A DNA stretch of 64,000 nucleotides from Klebsiella ornithinolytica NBRC 105727 = ATCC 31898 (GTDB taxonomy: Bacteria > Pseudomonadota > Gammaproteobacteria > Enterobacterales > Enterobacteriaceae), in the NCBI RefSeq assembly GCF_001598295.1, contig NZ_BCYR01000008.1:186001-250000 (forward strand), in the 5' to 3' direction. Positions 11,364 through 19,896 of this stretch are shown here, piece after piece. How positions within the stretch are numbered: position 1 is the stretch's first letter; each line of letters opens with the position of its first letter. A program made the translations under genes and the position numbers. The notes below the pieces were generated by a model. It was not told where the DNA came from and ran no database searches. It saw only the letters and a list, made by a program, of their open reading frames with translations.

Positions 11364-12857
11364 ATGCAGGGCACAAAAATTCGACTGTTAACGGGTGGTT
11401 TGCTGATGATGGCAGCAGCCGGTTATGTGCAAGCAGAAGCGCTCCAGCCGGACCCGGCCTGGCAACAGGGGACTCTCGCTAATGGACTTCAGTGGCAGGT
11501 TTTAGCCACGCCGCAGCGCCCTAGCGATCGTATTGAAGTCCGTCTGTTCGTAAATATTGGCTCGCTGAGCGAAAGCACTCAGCAGAGCGGCTTTAGCCAC
11601 TTTATTCCTCGTCTGGCGCTGACGCAGAGCGGCAGTCTGCCGACAATGCAGGCGCGTTCGCTATGGCAGCAAAGCATTGACCCCAATCGTCCGATGCCGC
11701 CCGCGCTTGTCTCGTATAACTACACCATGTTTAATCTCAGCCTGCCGAATAACCGCAACGATCTGCTGAAAGAGGCGTTGAGCTGGCTGTCGGATGCCAG
11801 CGGAAAGCTGGTCGTGACGCCAGAGTCGGTGAATCATGCCCTGCAGGGAGATGACATGGTGGCGACCTGGCCGCTGGACACGAAAGATGGCTGGTGGCGC
11901 TATCGCCTGAAAGGTTCCACGATGCTGGGACATGATCCAGGCGCCCCGCTGAAAAAACCGGTCGATATTGCCCAGCTGAAGGCGTTCTATCAGAAATGGT
12001 ATACCCCGGATGCCATGACGCTGATCGTGGTGGGGAACGTCGATAGCCGCAGCGTGGCGGAGCAGATCAACAAGACCTTTGGCGAGCTGAAGGGCAAACG
12101 CGAAACGCCGGCGGCGGTGCCGACGCTGGCGCCGCTCCCGACGACACCGGTGAGCATCATGACCAGGACGGTGCGTCAGGATAAGCTGTCGATCATGTGG
12201 GATTCCCCGTGGCAGCCGATTCGCGACTCGGTGGCTCTGCAGCGCTACTGGCGTGACGATCTGGCGCGTGAAGCGCTGTTCTGGCATGTGCAACAGAGCC
12301 TGAGCAGGAGCAACGCGAAAGACGTTAACCTCGGCTTTGACTGCCGGGTGCTGTATCAGCGTGCTCAGTGCGCCATTAATATTGAATCACCGGGCAACAA
12401 ACTCAACGCAAACCTGACCGCCGTCTCCCGCGAACTGGCGAAGGTACGCGATAACGGCTTGCCGGAAGAAGAGTTTGATGCGCTGATTGCGCAGAAAAAT
12501 CTGGAGCTGCAAAAGCTGTTCGCCACCTACGCGCGCACCGATACCGATATTCTGATTAGCCAGCGTATCCGTTCGTTGCAAAACCAAGTGGTGGACATCG
12601 CGCCGGAGCAGTATCAGAAGCTGCGTCAGGAGTTTCTGGACTCTCTGACCGTGGATATGCTGAACCAGTATCTGCGCCAGCAGCTGTCGCAGGATATGGC
12701 GCTGGTACTGCAGCAACCGCAGGGTGAGCCGGAATACAATATGAAGGATCTGAAGGCGACATGGGAAAGGCTGATGATGCCAGCCCCGGCTGCGGCAACC
12801 AGCGGTGGCGCGGCTGACGTGCATAACGATGCCTCGGATATCCCCTCAGCGCAGTAA
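11364..12857 (+). CDS. yhjJ: M16 (insulinase)-family periplasmic protein YhjJ, zinc motif lost
   Basis: 497 residues, clearly orthologous to E. coli YhjJ. A signal peptide (MQGTKIRLLTGGLLMMAAAG through VQA) predicts export to the periplasm. The fold is an M16 peptidase pair: an N-terminal half with LANGLQWQVL and a C-terminal half with WYTPDAMTLIVVGNVD. The catalytic HxxEH motif of active M16 peptidases is replaced at the equivalent place by HFIPR (about residue 77), so the protein is probably not a zinc protease and may be a chaperone-like or inactive partner. The start was chosen at 11364, which has an AGGGG ribosome site and opens directly into the signal peptide. An in-frame ATG at 11223 would add 47 residues with no secretion signal in front. 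Confidence 0.9.
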   Translation: MQGTKIRLLTGGLLMMAAAGYVQAEALQPDPAWQQGTLANGLQWQVLATPQRPSDRIEVRLFVNIGSLSESTQQSGFSHFIPRLALTQSGSLPTMQARSLWQQSIDPNRPMPPALVSYNYTMFNLSLPNNRNDLLKEALSWLSDASGKLVVTPESVNHALQGDDMVATWPLDTKDGWWRYRLKGSTMLGHDPGAPLKKPVDIAQLKAFYQKWYTPDAMTLIVVGNVDSRSVAEQINKTFGELKGKRETPAAVPTLAPLPTTPVSIMTRTVRQDKLSIMWDSPWQPIRDSVALQRYWRDDLAREALFWHVQQSLSRSNAKDVNLGFDCRVLYQRAQCAINIESPGNKLNANLTAVSRELAKVRDNGLPEEEFDALIAQKNLELQKLFATYARTDTDILISQRIRSLQNQVVDIAPEQYQKLRQEFLDSLTVDMLNQYLRQQLSQDMALVLQQPQGEPEYNMKDLKATWERLMMPAPAAATSGGAADVHNDASDIPSAQ

Positions 12858-12865
12858 TGCAGCCA

Positions 12866-12887
12866 CAGCCCGGGAGTTCCCGGGCTG
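12866..12887. terminator. GC-rich palindrome between convergent yhjJ and kdgK
   Basis: CAGCCCGGGA (12866-12875) and TCCCGGGCTG (12878-12887) are perfect inverted arms separated by 2 nt, 8 bp after the yhjJ stop and 22 bp before the kdgK stop on the other strand. Its place suggests a shared bidirectional transcription end, although neither strand shows a strong T-run. Confidence 0.55.
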
Positions 12888-12909
12888 AAGCGTAACGCTC
12901 TTTCCGGGA

Positions 12910-13839
12910 TTACTGCGGCATCGCGTCGCGCGGGATAATCGCCCCACGATACTGAATGACCGTGCTGGCCGTCAGGTGGCCGCGTCTGGCGGCAGACTCC
13001 GCATCACCGCCGGTCAGACGCACCGCCAGATAGCCGGCGCTAAACGAATCGCCTGCCGCGGTGGTATCCACTACGCACTCTTTTGCCAGTTTCACGGCCG
13101 GTACGTCCAGCAGCGGCTGGCCGGCGATCGCCACCAGGCATGAATCCGCGCCGCGCTTCACCACCACCTCTTGCACGCCTGCGGCATGAGTACGGGCAAT
13201 CACTTCATCGACCGGCTTTTCACCCCACAGCGCATCTTCGTCATCCAGCGTCAGGAAGGCGATATCGGTGCAGGCCAGCATTTGTTGATAGACCTCGCGA
13301 GTCTCTTCCTGGCTGCCCCACAGGCGCGGGCGGTAGTTATTATCAAAAATGACCTTCCCGCCGTTAGCGCGGCATTCGCGCAGCAGCGTCAGCAGCTTGT
13401 CGCGGCTGGTCGGGCTGAGGATGGCCAGGCTGATTCCGCTGAGATAGAGATAGTCAAAGGTGGCCAGCTCTTCGCAAATTGCGGCTGCCTGCTCGCTCTC
13501 CAGCCAGAATTTTGCCGCCGCCTCGTTACGCCAGTAATAAAAGGTGCGCTCGCCGGTATCGTCGGTTTCGATGTAGTACAGCCCGGGTAAGCGGTCGGCC
13601 ATACGCTGAATCAGGTTGGTGTGGACATTCTCCTGCTGCCAGGCATCCAGCATCTGCTGACTGAATCCATCCGTACCGAGCGCGGTAACGTAGTGGACGG
13701 CAAGTGCGCTGGCATCGGTCTGGCGCGCAATATAGACGGAGGTGTTTAAGGTATCGCCGCCAAATCCGCGGTTTACCGCCGCGTTTTTCTCTGACAGCTC
13801 AATCATACATTCGCCAATGACGGCAATTTTTTTAGACAT
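12910..13839 (-). CDS. kdgK: 2-keto-3-deoxygluconate kinase KdgK
   Basis: 309 residues of the PfkB/ribokinase sugar-kinase family. It phosphorylates KDG to KDPG, the entry to the lower Entner-Doudoroff pathway for pectin and hexuronate catabolism. The glycine-rich RGFGGDTLNTSVYIAR segment near the N-terminus and the PfkB signature with the catalytic Asp (DTTAAGDSFSAGYLA) near residue 250 are both present. The start MSKKIAVIGECMIEL at 13839 matches E. coli. Longer in-frame starts upstream run through the promoter and KdgR-type operator and are rejected. It is transcribed alone, convergent to yhjJ and divergent from yhjG. Confidence 0.96.
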   Translation of the reverse strand: MSKKIAVIGECMIELSEKNAAVNRGFGGDTLNTSVYIARQTDASALAVHYVTALGTDGFSQQMLDAWQQENVHTNLIQRMADRLPGLYYIETDDTGERTFYYWRNEAAAKFWLESEQAAAICEELATFDYLYLSGISLAILSPTSRDKLLTLLRECRANGGKVIFDNNYRPRLWGSQEETREVYQQMLACTDIAFLTLDDEDALWGEKPVDEVIARTHAAGVQEVVVKRGADSCLVAIAGQPLLDVPAVKLAKECVVDTTAAGDSFSAGYLAVRLTGGDAESAARRGHLTASTVIQYRGAIIPRDAMPQ

Positions 13840-13905
13840 AATCATGACCTGAGATGGAATCGAATGCGCGCTAGTGTGCGCCGCGCCGTTTTTATGGTCA
13901 ATTAT

Positions 13906-13924
13906 ATTAAAACAATGTTCCATT
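13906..13924 (-). promoter_or_regulatory. KdgR operator candidate upstream of kdgK
   Basis: Read on the kdgK strand, the 19-mer AATGGAACATTGTTTTAAT matches the enterobacterial KdgR consensus (AATGAAACATTGTTTTATT type) at 17 of 19 places by eye. It lies 67-85 nt upstream of the kdgK start. KdgR is the known repressor of kdgK and of related pectin/hexuronate genes. The consensus is from memory and no score was computed. Confidence 0.7.
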
Positions 13925-14033
13925 ATTTTTTTGACCTGACGCGTGGAATGTGACGAAAAGCGCATTTGTCAGAGAAAGATGTGCTTTTCAACTATATTCA
14001 GGACTGACGAGACGCAAAAGGAGCGGAGAGGGG

Positions 14034-16085
14034 ATGACCAGAACCCGTAAAACGATTGCCATTATCTCGGGAACGATACTCGTAGCGATCGTTCTGTTTT
14101 TCATCGTGCTGGCGACCTTTGACTGGAATCGCCTGAAACCGACGATCAACCAGAAGGTCTCAGCCGAGCTGAATCGTCCGTTTGCGATTCGCGGCGACCT
14201 CGGCGTTGTCTGGGAGCGCCAGCCTGGCGAGCGCGGCTGGCGGCGCTGGATCCCCTGGCCGCACGTCCATGCCGAAGATATTGTTCTCGGCAACCCGCCG
14301 GCGATCCCTCAGGTCACTATGGTGCATCTGCCGCGAGTTGAAGCCACCCTGGCGCCGCTGGCGCTGCTTACCAGAACCGTTTATCTGCCGTGGATTAAGC
14401 TGGAACAGCCCGATGCCCGCCTGATTCGGCTGTCGGAAAAAAATAATAACTGGACCTTTACGCTGGCCTCCGACGCCGCGTCTACCGAGCACTCCGCCTC
14501 TTCCGGCTGGTCTTTCCGCCTGGATAATATTCTGTTCGATCGCGGACGGATCGCCATTGATGACAAGGTGACGCGCGCGGATATCACGATCCTGGTCGAT
14601 CCCCTTGGCAAGCCGCTGCCCTTCAGCGAGGTGAGCGGCGAGAAGGGCAAAGAGGGGGCGGAAAAAGCCGGAGACTATATTTTTGGTCTGCAGGCGAAGG
14701 GGACCTATAACGGGCAGCCGCTGCAGGGCAGCGGTAAAATCGGCGGCATGCTGGCGCTGCGCAGCGAGGGGGAGCCGTTCCCGCTGCAGGGGGACTTTCG
14801 CTCCGGAAATACCCGGGTCGCCTTTAGCGGCACGGTCAGCGATCCCCTCAATCTCGGGGGCGTGGATCTGCGCCTGAAGTTCTCCGGGGCGTCGCTGCGG
14901 GACCTGTACGACCTGACCGGCGTCGTGCTCCCGGATACGCCGGCCTTCTCGACCGACGGCCATCTGCGGGCCACTTTTCAGGATCCGCAAGGCGCACGTT
15001 TCGCCTATCGTGATTTTAACGGGCGGATTGGCGAGAGTGATATCCACGGTTCCTTGACCTACAGCACCGGCAAACCGCGGCCGAAGCTGGAGGGCGATGT
15101 TGCTTCACGACAGCTACGGCTGGCGGATCTCGGCCCGCTCATTGGCGTGAATGCGAGCACAAAAGCTGCCGGAGGCGAGCAACGTAAAGGCACGGCCTCA
15201 GCGCAGCCTGCCGGGAAAGTGCTGCCCTACGATCGCTTTGACACCGATAAATGGCAGCTGATGGACGCCGATGTGCGCTTTAAAGGCGGGCGGATTGAGC
15301 ACGGCGGCAGCTTGCCGATTAGCGACCTTTCTACCCATGTGATCCTGCAACGAGGTGACCTGCGTCTGCAGCCGCTGCGCTTTGGTCTGGCGAACGGCAC
15401 CATTGCCGGCAGCCTCCATCTGCAGGGCAATAAGAAACCGCTGCAGGGGGAAGCCAACCTGCAGGCGCGGCGTCTGAAGCTGAAGGCCCTGATGCCGAAA
15501 GTCGAGATGATGCAGAAGACGCTCGGGGAGATGAATGGCGACGTACAGCTACGCGGGAGCGGTAATTCGGTGGCGGCGCTGTTGGGCAACAGCAACGGGA
15601 ATCTCAAGCTGCTGATGAACGACGGTCTGATTAGCCGCAACCTGATGGAAATCCTCGGCCTGAACGTGGGTAACTACGTTATCGGGCAGATTTTTGGTGA
15701 TGATGAGGTCCGGGTGAACTGCGCGGCGGCAAACATCAATGTAACTAACGGCGTGGCGCGGCCGCAGATTTTTGCCTTTGATACCGAAAATGCGCTGATT
15801 AACGTGACCGGTACCGCCAGCTTTGCTTCGGAACAGCTCGATCTGACCATTGATCCGGAGAGTAAGGGGCTGCGTATTATTACCCTACGTTCTCCGCTGT
15901 ACGTGCGCGGGACCTTTCAATCGCCGAATGCCGGGGTGAAGGCGGGGCCGTTGATTGCGCGCGGCGCGGTAGCGGCGGCGCTGGCGACATTAGTCACGCC
16001 GGCGGCGGCCCTGCTGGCGTTGGTATCGCCTGCGGAAGGGGATGCCAATCAGTGCCGGGCGATTTTATCGCAGATGAAAAAGTAA
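14034..16085 (+). CDS. yhjG: AsmA-family inner-membrane-anchored protein YhjG
   Basis: 683 residues with one N-terminal transmembrane helix (IAIISGTILVAIVLFFIVLATF) and a long periplasmic part. The N-terminal AsmA domain carries the typical DWNRLKPTINQKVSAELNRPFAIRGDL opening, and the C-terminal DUF3971/AsmA-like part lies near 520-640 (LNVGNYVIGQIFGDDEVRVNC). AsmA-like proteins of the TamB/YdbH/YhdP group are implicated in phospholipid transport across the periplasm. YhjG itself is poorly characterised, so a role in envelope homeostasis is inference. The start at 14034 has a strong GGAGAGGGG ribosome site and replaces a longer in-frame ATG at 13950. In E. coli pdeH lies between this gene and kdgK; here that space is only 194 bp. 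Confidence 0.9.
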   Translation: MTRTRKTIAIISGTILVAIVLFFIVLATFDWNRLKPTINQKVSAELNRPFAIRGDLGVVWERQPGERGWRRWIPWPHVHAEDIVLGNPPAIPQVTMVHLPRVEATLAPLALLTRTVYLPWIKLEQPDARLIRLSEKNNNWTFTLASDAASTEHSASSGWSFRLDNILFDRGRIAIDDKVTRADITILVDPLGKPLPFSEVSGEKGKEGAEKAGDYIFGLQAKGTYNGQPLQGSGKIGGMLALRSEGEPFPLQGDFRSGNTRVAFSGTVSDPLNLGGVDLRLKFSGASLRDLYDLTGVVLPDTPAFSTDGHLRATFQDPQGARFAYRDFNGRIGESDIHGSLTYSTGKPRPKLEGDVASRQLRLADLGPLIGVNASTKAAGGEQRKGTASAQPAGKVLPYDRFDTDKWQLMDADVRFKGGRIEHGGSLPISDLSTHVILQRGDLRLQPLRFGLANGTIAGSLHLQGNKKPLQGEANLQARRLKLKALMPKVEMMQKTLGEMNGDVQLRGSGNSVAALLGNSNGNLKLLMNDGLISRNLMEILGLNVGNYVIGQIFGDDEVRVNCAAANINVTNGVARPQIFAFDTENALINVTGTASFASEQLDLTIDPESKGLRIITLRSPLYVRGTFQSPNAGVKAGPLIARGAVAAALATLVTPAAALLALVSPAEGDANQCRAILSQMKK

Positions 16086-16132
16086 GCGGACGGAGGACGC
16101 GTGCCCGGCGCGGCGCGCCGGGCAGTAAGGGA

Positions 16133-17455
16133 TTACAGCGACTGATGGCGCGTTTCGTGGGTCAACAGCAGCGCAATCAGCGTCAGCCCGGCCATGGCCG
16201 CGAGGTAGAGGCCGACCGCCATCAGACCATAGTTGCCCTGTAGCCAGGCGGCAATATACGGTGCGACGGAGGCGCCGAGAATCGACGAAACGTTATACGA
16301 GAACGAGGCGCCGGTGTAGCGAACTTCCGTCGGAAACAGCTCCGGCAGCAGCGCTCCCATCGGGCCGAAGGTCAGCCCCATCAGGCTCAGGCCCAACAGC
16401 AGGAAGGCAAAGACGAGCACCGGCTGACCGGAGCCCAGCAGTGGTTTGAAAGCAAACAGCGCGAAGAGGATGATCATCGAGGTAATCACGATCATGCTCT
16501 TACGACGACCAAACGCGTCGGCCAGCAGGCCCGCCACCGGCACCATCACGCCGAAGCCAATCACCGCCATCATCAGCATCCACAGCACTTCGTTCCGCGG
16601 CAGGCCGAGACCCACCGGCGCGGCGCCGGTACTGAACGTCATGGAGTAGACGGTCATGATATAGAACAGGGTATAGGTCGCCAGCATGATAAAGGTGCCC
16701 AGAACGGTGACGCGCACATGCCTGGTCAGCAGAGTTCCCAGCGGAATTTTAACCTGTTTCTTCGCGGCGGCGATTTTGGCGAACACCGGCGTCTCGTGCA
16801 GCGACACACGCACATACAGCCCGATAATCACCAGCACAGCGGAGAAGATAAACGGTACGCGCCAGCCCCATGCCATAAACTGCTGGTCGGTCAGCAGCCA
16901 GGAGAGCAGCAGGAAGGTGCCGTTGGCGAAGAAGAAGCCGATAGGCGCACCGAGCTGCGGGAAAGAGCCGTACAGCGCGCGTTTGCGCGGAGGGGCGTTT
17001 TCAGTCGCCAGCAGCGCCGCACCGCCCCATTCGCCGCCCAGTCCCAGACCCTGGCCGAAGCGCGCCAGCGCCAGCAGCATCGGTGCAAGAATACCAATGC
17101 TCTCGTAGCCGGGCAGCAGGCCGATAACCACCGTGGAGATCCCCATGGTCAGCAGCGAAGCGACCAGCGTGACCTTACGGCCAACGCGATCGCCGAAGTG
17201 GCCAAATAGCGCAGAGCCAATCGGACGGGCGATAAAGGCAATGGCAAACGTCGCCAGCGACTGTAGCGTAGCTGCGGCCGGGTCACCTTGCGGGAAGAAA
17301 ATATGCGGGAAGACGATCACCGCGGCGGTGGCATAGATATAAAAGTCGAAGAACTCAATGGCGGTGCCGATGAGGGAGGCGACGACGACTTTATTGCGCG
17401 AGTTAACCGGAGCGGTTTCCTGCGGCTTGTCGAGTGTGGTGGCTGTGGCTTGCAT
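16133..17455 (-). CDS. yhjE: MFS metabolite:H+ symporter-family transporter YhjE
   Basis: 440 residues with about 12 transmembrane helices, closely matching E. coli YhjE. It belongs to the metabolite:H+ symporter branch of the major facilitator superfamily (ProP/ShiA-like). Signatures present: the N-terminal IEFFDFYIYATAAVIVFPHIFFP segment, the helix 2-3 loop GHFGDRVGRKVTL, the GQGLGLGGEWGGAALLATENAP segment and the second-half loop ADAFGRRKSM. The substrate is unknown. It stands alone, convergent to yhjG with a 47-bp gap. Confidence 0.92.
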   Translation of the reverse strand: MQATATTLDKPQETAPVNSRNKVVVASLIGTAIEFFDFYIYATAAVIVFPHIFFPQGDPAAATLQSLATFAIAFIARPIGSALFGHFGDRVGRKVTLVASLLTMGISTVVIGLLPGYESIGILAPMLLALARFGQGLGLGGEWGGAALLATENAPPRKRALYGSFPQLGAPIGFFFANGTFLLLSWLLTDQQFMAWGWRVPFIFSAVLVIIGLYVRVSLHETPVFAKIAAAKKQVKIPLGTLLTRHVRVTVLGTFIMLATYTLFYIMTVYSMTFSTGAAPVGLGLPRNEVLWMLMMAVIGFGVMVPVAGLLADAFGRRKSMIVITSMIILFALFAFKPLLGSGQPVLVFAFLLLGLSLMGLTFGPMGALLPELFPTEVRYTGASFSYNVSSILGASVAPYIAAWLQGNYGLMAVGLYLAAMAGLTLIALLLTHETRHQSL

Positions 17456-17684
17456 AGATCTTTCTTATTTTTTAGCGAACGAAAGGTCATATAGCCACAG
17501 CAAAAGGGACATTTCAATCTGTAACAGAGGGCGCTGTCGGTGAAAAAATGGCCAAAAAGCGGATAATTTGTGTGCCGGAAAAATAACTTCTATGAAATGC
17601 TTCACATAAATAAAACAATAGTAGATAAAACCAGTTTTGAGTTAAATAAAAGTTACACGTTGGATTTATCTGCTGAAATGATGA

Positions 17685-17719
17685 TTCGGGCTGAATTTTG
17701 TACCTCTCTTCAGCCCGAA
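17685..17719 (-). terminator. Hairpin downstream of yhjD
   Basis: Perfect 11-bp arms TTCGGGCTGAA (17685-17695) and TTCAGCCCGAA (17709-17719) enclose a 13-nt loop, starting 7 nt beyond the yhjD stop. A second, competing small hairpin GCCC-GAAA-GGGC overlaps the right arm. The trailing sequence on the yhjD strand is only modestly T-rich. Confidence 0.6.
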
Positions 17720-17725
17720 AGGGCG

Positions 17726-18757
17726 TCAATCGTGGGCTTTGCCCGGCATCCGACGGTCATCCTTGTAGTCGGCCGTGGCGATCCACGCCGCGCAGAACAG
17801 CGTCAGGCGGGCGAAGAAATAGAAGAAGGCCATCAGGCCTAATACGGAGCCAAAGGCGGCGCCGGAAGGCGATTTCACCAGCGCGGGCAGCGTCCAGGTC
17901 ATGATCATTTTTATGATTTCAAAACCGATAGCCGCAATCAGGGTGCCGCGAATCAGCGCCTTGCGCCGCGGGCGGTGGCGCGGCAGACGCCAGAAGATCC
18001 AGAAAAACAGCAAATAGTTGGCGAAGATGGAGATAGCAAGGCCGATCAGCCGCCAGGCCGGTTTTAACCACTCAATATTATCGAGATAGAGCGCGGAGAT
18101 GATCATCTGCTGCGCGGAACCGGCGACGGAGGTTATCGATAACGTCACCACCAGCGCCACCAGCAGGCCGATCAACGAGATAAAATCGCGGAAGTATTTC
18201 ATCCAGATCTTTTCCTGGTCCTGCGGCGCTCGCTCCCAGACGTCGCGCGACTGGGCGCGAATCGCCTCCCGCAGGTTGCCCATCCAGTTAATACCGGAAT
18301 AGAGCGCGACCAGCAGACCGACCAGGCCAACGGCGGTGCGTTGCTGGATGGCGGTATTAATGGTGTTTTTCAGCGTGGCGGCCAGCGTGGGGTCGCTGAC
18401 ATTCAGCAGGATTTTATCGAAAATATCCTGCAGCAGCGTCGGGTGCCAGGCCAGCACAAAACCGGCGGCGGCGAAGGAGACCATCAGAATCGGGATCATC
18501 GACAGAAACGAGAAGTAGGTGATGGCGGCGCCGAACTGGTTTCCCATTCTGTCGTTAAAACGTTCGGTTGCGCGCAGCAGGTGCGCAATAATCGGGTTTC
18601 TCTGAACTTTTTCTGCTGTTCCGGTGACGGTTTTTAACGCCTGATTCGCCTTCTGCGCCACGGCAGAGTCGTTGATGGCGGCTAGCGGGCTTTTACTTTT
18701 TTCCGGCGGCTGGCCCGGATCCTGGGTCGGGCGTTTCGCGTCGTTTTCCGATGTCAT
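17726..18757 (-). CDS. yhjD: Inner-membrane protein YhjD (YihY/BrkB family)
   Basis: 343 residues. A polar N-terminal tail of about 75 residues is followed by six predicted membrane helices with the family motifs AAITYFSFLSMIPILM, VALYSGINWMGNLREAIR and SPSGAAFGSVLGLMAFFYFF. It is orthologous to E. coli YhjD, where a point mutation allows growth without Kdo; that led to the suggestion that it can act as an alternative lipid A precursor transporter. That role is from the literature and is not visible in this sequence. It lies next to rcdB on the same strand with a 120-bp gap, as in E. coli. Confidence 0.92.
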   Translation of the reverse strand: MTSENDAKRPTQDPGQPPEKSKSPLAAINDSAVAQKANQALKTVTGTAEKVQRNPIIAHLLRATERFNDRMGNQFGAAITYFSFLSMIPILMVSFAAAGFVLAWHPTLLQDIFDKILLNVSDPTLAATLKNTINTAIQQRTAVGLVGLLVALYSGINWMGNLREAIRAQSRDVWERAPQDQEKIWMKYFRDFISLIGLLVALVVTLSITSVAGSAQQMIISALYLDNIEWLKPAWRLIGLAISIFANYLLFFWIFWRLPRHRPRRKALIRGTLIAAIGFEIIKMIMTWTLPALVKSPSGAAFGSVLGLMAFFYFFARLTLFCAAWIATADYKDDRRMPGKAHD

Positions 18758-18877
18758 GAGTGATTTCTTCCTTTATTTACAGCGAGATTCTTCAAAATTA
18801 TATACGTAAAATCCTTCATCGACCTGTGAAGCGTCCGCACGACAGCCTGGGACCCGGCGGATAAAGGGCGGCGTCGC

Positions 18878-19777
18878 CTAATCGACGTACTCTTTCATCA
18901 CGCTCCCCAGCCACTCCATAAACAGATGTACCCGGCGGGAAAGGTTGCGTCGGTGCGGATAGATTAACGATACCGGCAGCGGTTCCGCGCGATACTGCGG
19001 CAGGATGTCAATCAGCTCGCCGGTGCGCAGCGCTTCGCGGACGCCGGTACGTGGAACCTGGATAATCCCCAGTCCGGCCAGGCAGGCGGCCTGATAAGTT
19101 TCCGTACTGTTGACGGTAAGCGTGCCGCCGGTTTTCACCCACTGGACGACGCCATCGCTCATCACCTCAAACCCCAGCGGCCGGGCGCCGGGGGTGCTGG
19201 CATAGTGGATCAGGGCATGACCGGCCAGATCGTCGAGCGTGGTCGGGTAGCCGAAGCGTGATAAATACTGCGGGCTGGCACAGTTAATTTGCGTCAGCTT
19301 ACCCAGCGGACGGGCGATCAGGCCGGAGTCTTTCAGCGTGCCGACGCGCACCACGCAGTCAAATCCCTCGCGAATCACATCCACCAGCCGGTCGCTACTG
19401 CTCAGCTCCAGTTCAATCCCCGGGTACTGCTGTAAAAAAGCCGGCAGGCGCGGAATGATCAGTTTCCTGGCCAGCCCGACCGGCATATCCACCCGCAGGC
19501 GGCCGCTGATGGTGGCCGGATCGTGCTGAAACATGCCGTCCAGCTCATCGAGATTGCTGAGCAGATCTCTGGCGCGTTCGTAATAGACCATCCCGTCCTG
19601 GGTGAGCTGAACCCGGCGCGTGGTGCGGTGCAGCAGGCGCACCCCCAGATGGTTTTCCAGCGCCTGAATCTGGCGCGAGACGCTCCCTTTAGGCAGGCTT
19701 AAGGTTTCGGCGGCGCGGGAAAAACTCTCCAGCTCCGCGACGCGGATGAACAGCTGCATTGCGTGAATTTTATCCAT
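18878..19777 (-). CDS. rcdB: LysR-type regulator RcdB (YhjC)
   Basis: 299 residues. The N-terminal winged helix-turn-helix (MDKIHAMQLFIRVAELESFSRAAETL, then LPKGSVSRQIQALE) is almost the E. coli YhjC sequence, and a LysR substrate-binding domain follows from about residue 90. E. coli RcdB is a regulator reported to affect csgD, hence biofilm. Here it is divergent from a short-chain dehydrogenase gene 119 bp away, an arrangement typical of LysR proteins that control a divergent target. It continues the conserved rcdB-yhjD-yhjE order. Confidence 0.88.
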   Translation of the reverse strand: MDKIHAMQLFIRVAELESFSRAAETLSLPKGSVSRQIQALENHLGVRLLHRTTRRVQLTQDGMVYYERARDLLSNLDELDGMFQHDPATISGRLRVDMPVGLARKLIIPRLPAFLQQYPGIELELSSSDRLVDVIREGFDCVVRVGTLKDSGLIARPLGKLTQINCASPQYLSRFGYPTTLDDLAGHALIHYASTPGARPLGFEVMSDGVVQWVKTGGTLTVNSTETYQAACLAGLGIIQVPRTGVREALRTGELIDILPQYRAEPLPVSLIYPHRRNLSRRVHLFMEWLGSVMKEYVD

Positions 19778-19799
19778 ACCGAAACCCTATTGTTGTTAA

Positions 19800-19812
19800 T
19801 ACTGGAACAGTA
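19800..19812. promoter_or_regulatory. Possible LysR operator between rcdB and the SDR gene
   Basis: The 13-mer TACTGGAACAGTA is a perfect 5-3-5 palindrome 23 bp from the rcdB start and 85 bp from the SDR start. LysR sites usually contain a dyad of the T-N11-A kind, and this dyad fits that form. It is the most symmetric sequence in the 119-bp gap. Confidence 0.4.
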
Positions 19813-19896
19813 AAACGTAATTTAGCGCATTTATTGTTTCACTGGCAGCTAATAAGCTCTTTCACCAGACAAACGCAACTGAGAAGGGGTTTTCTG

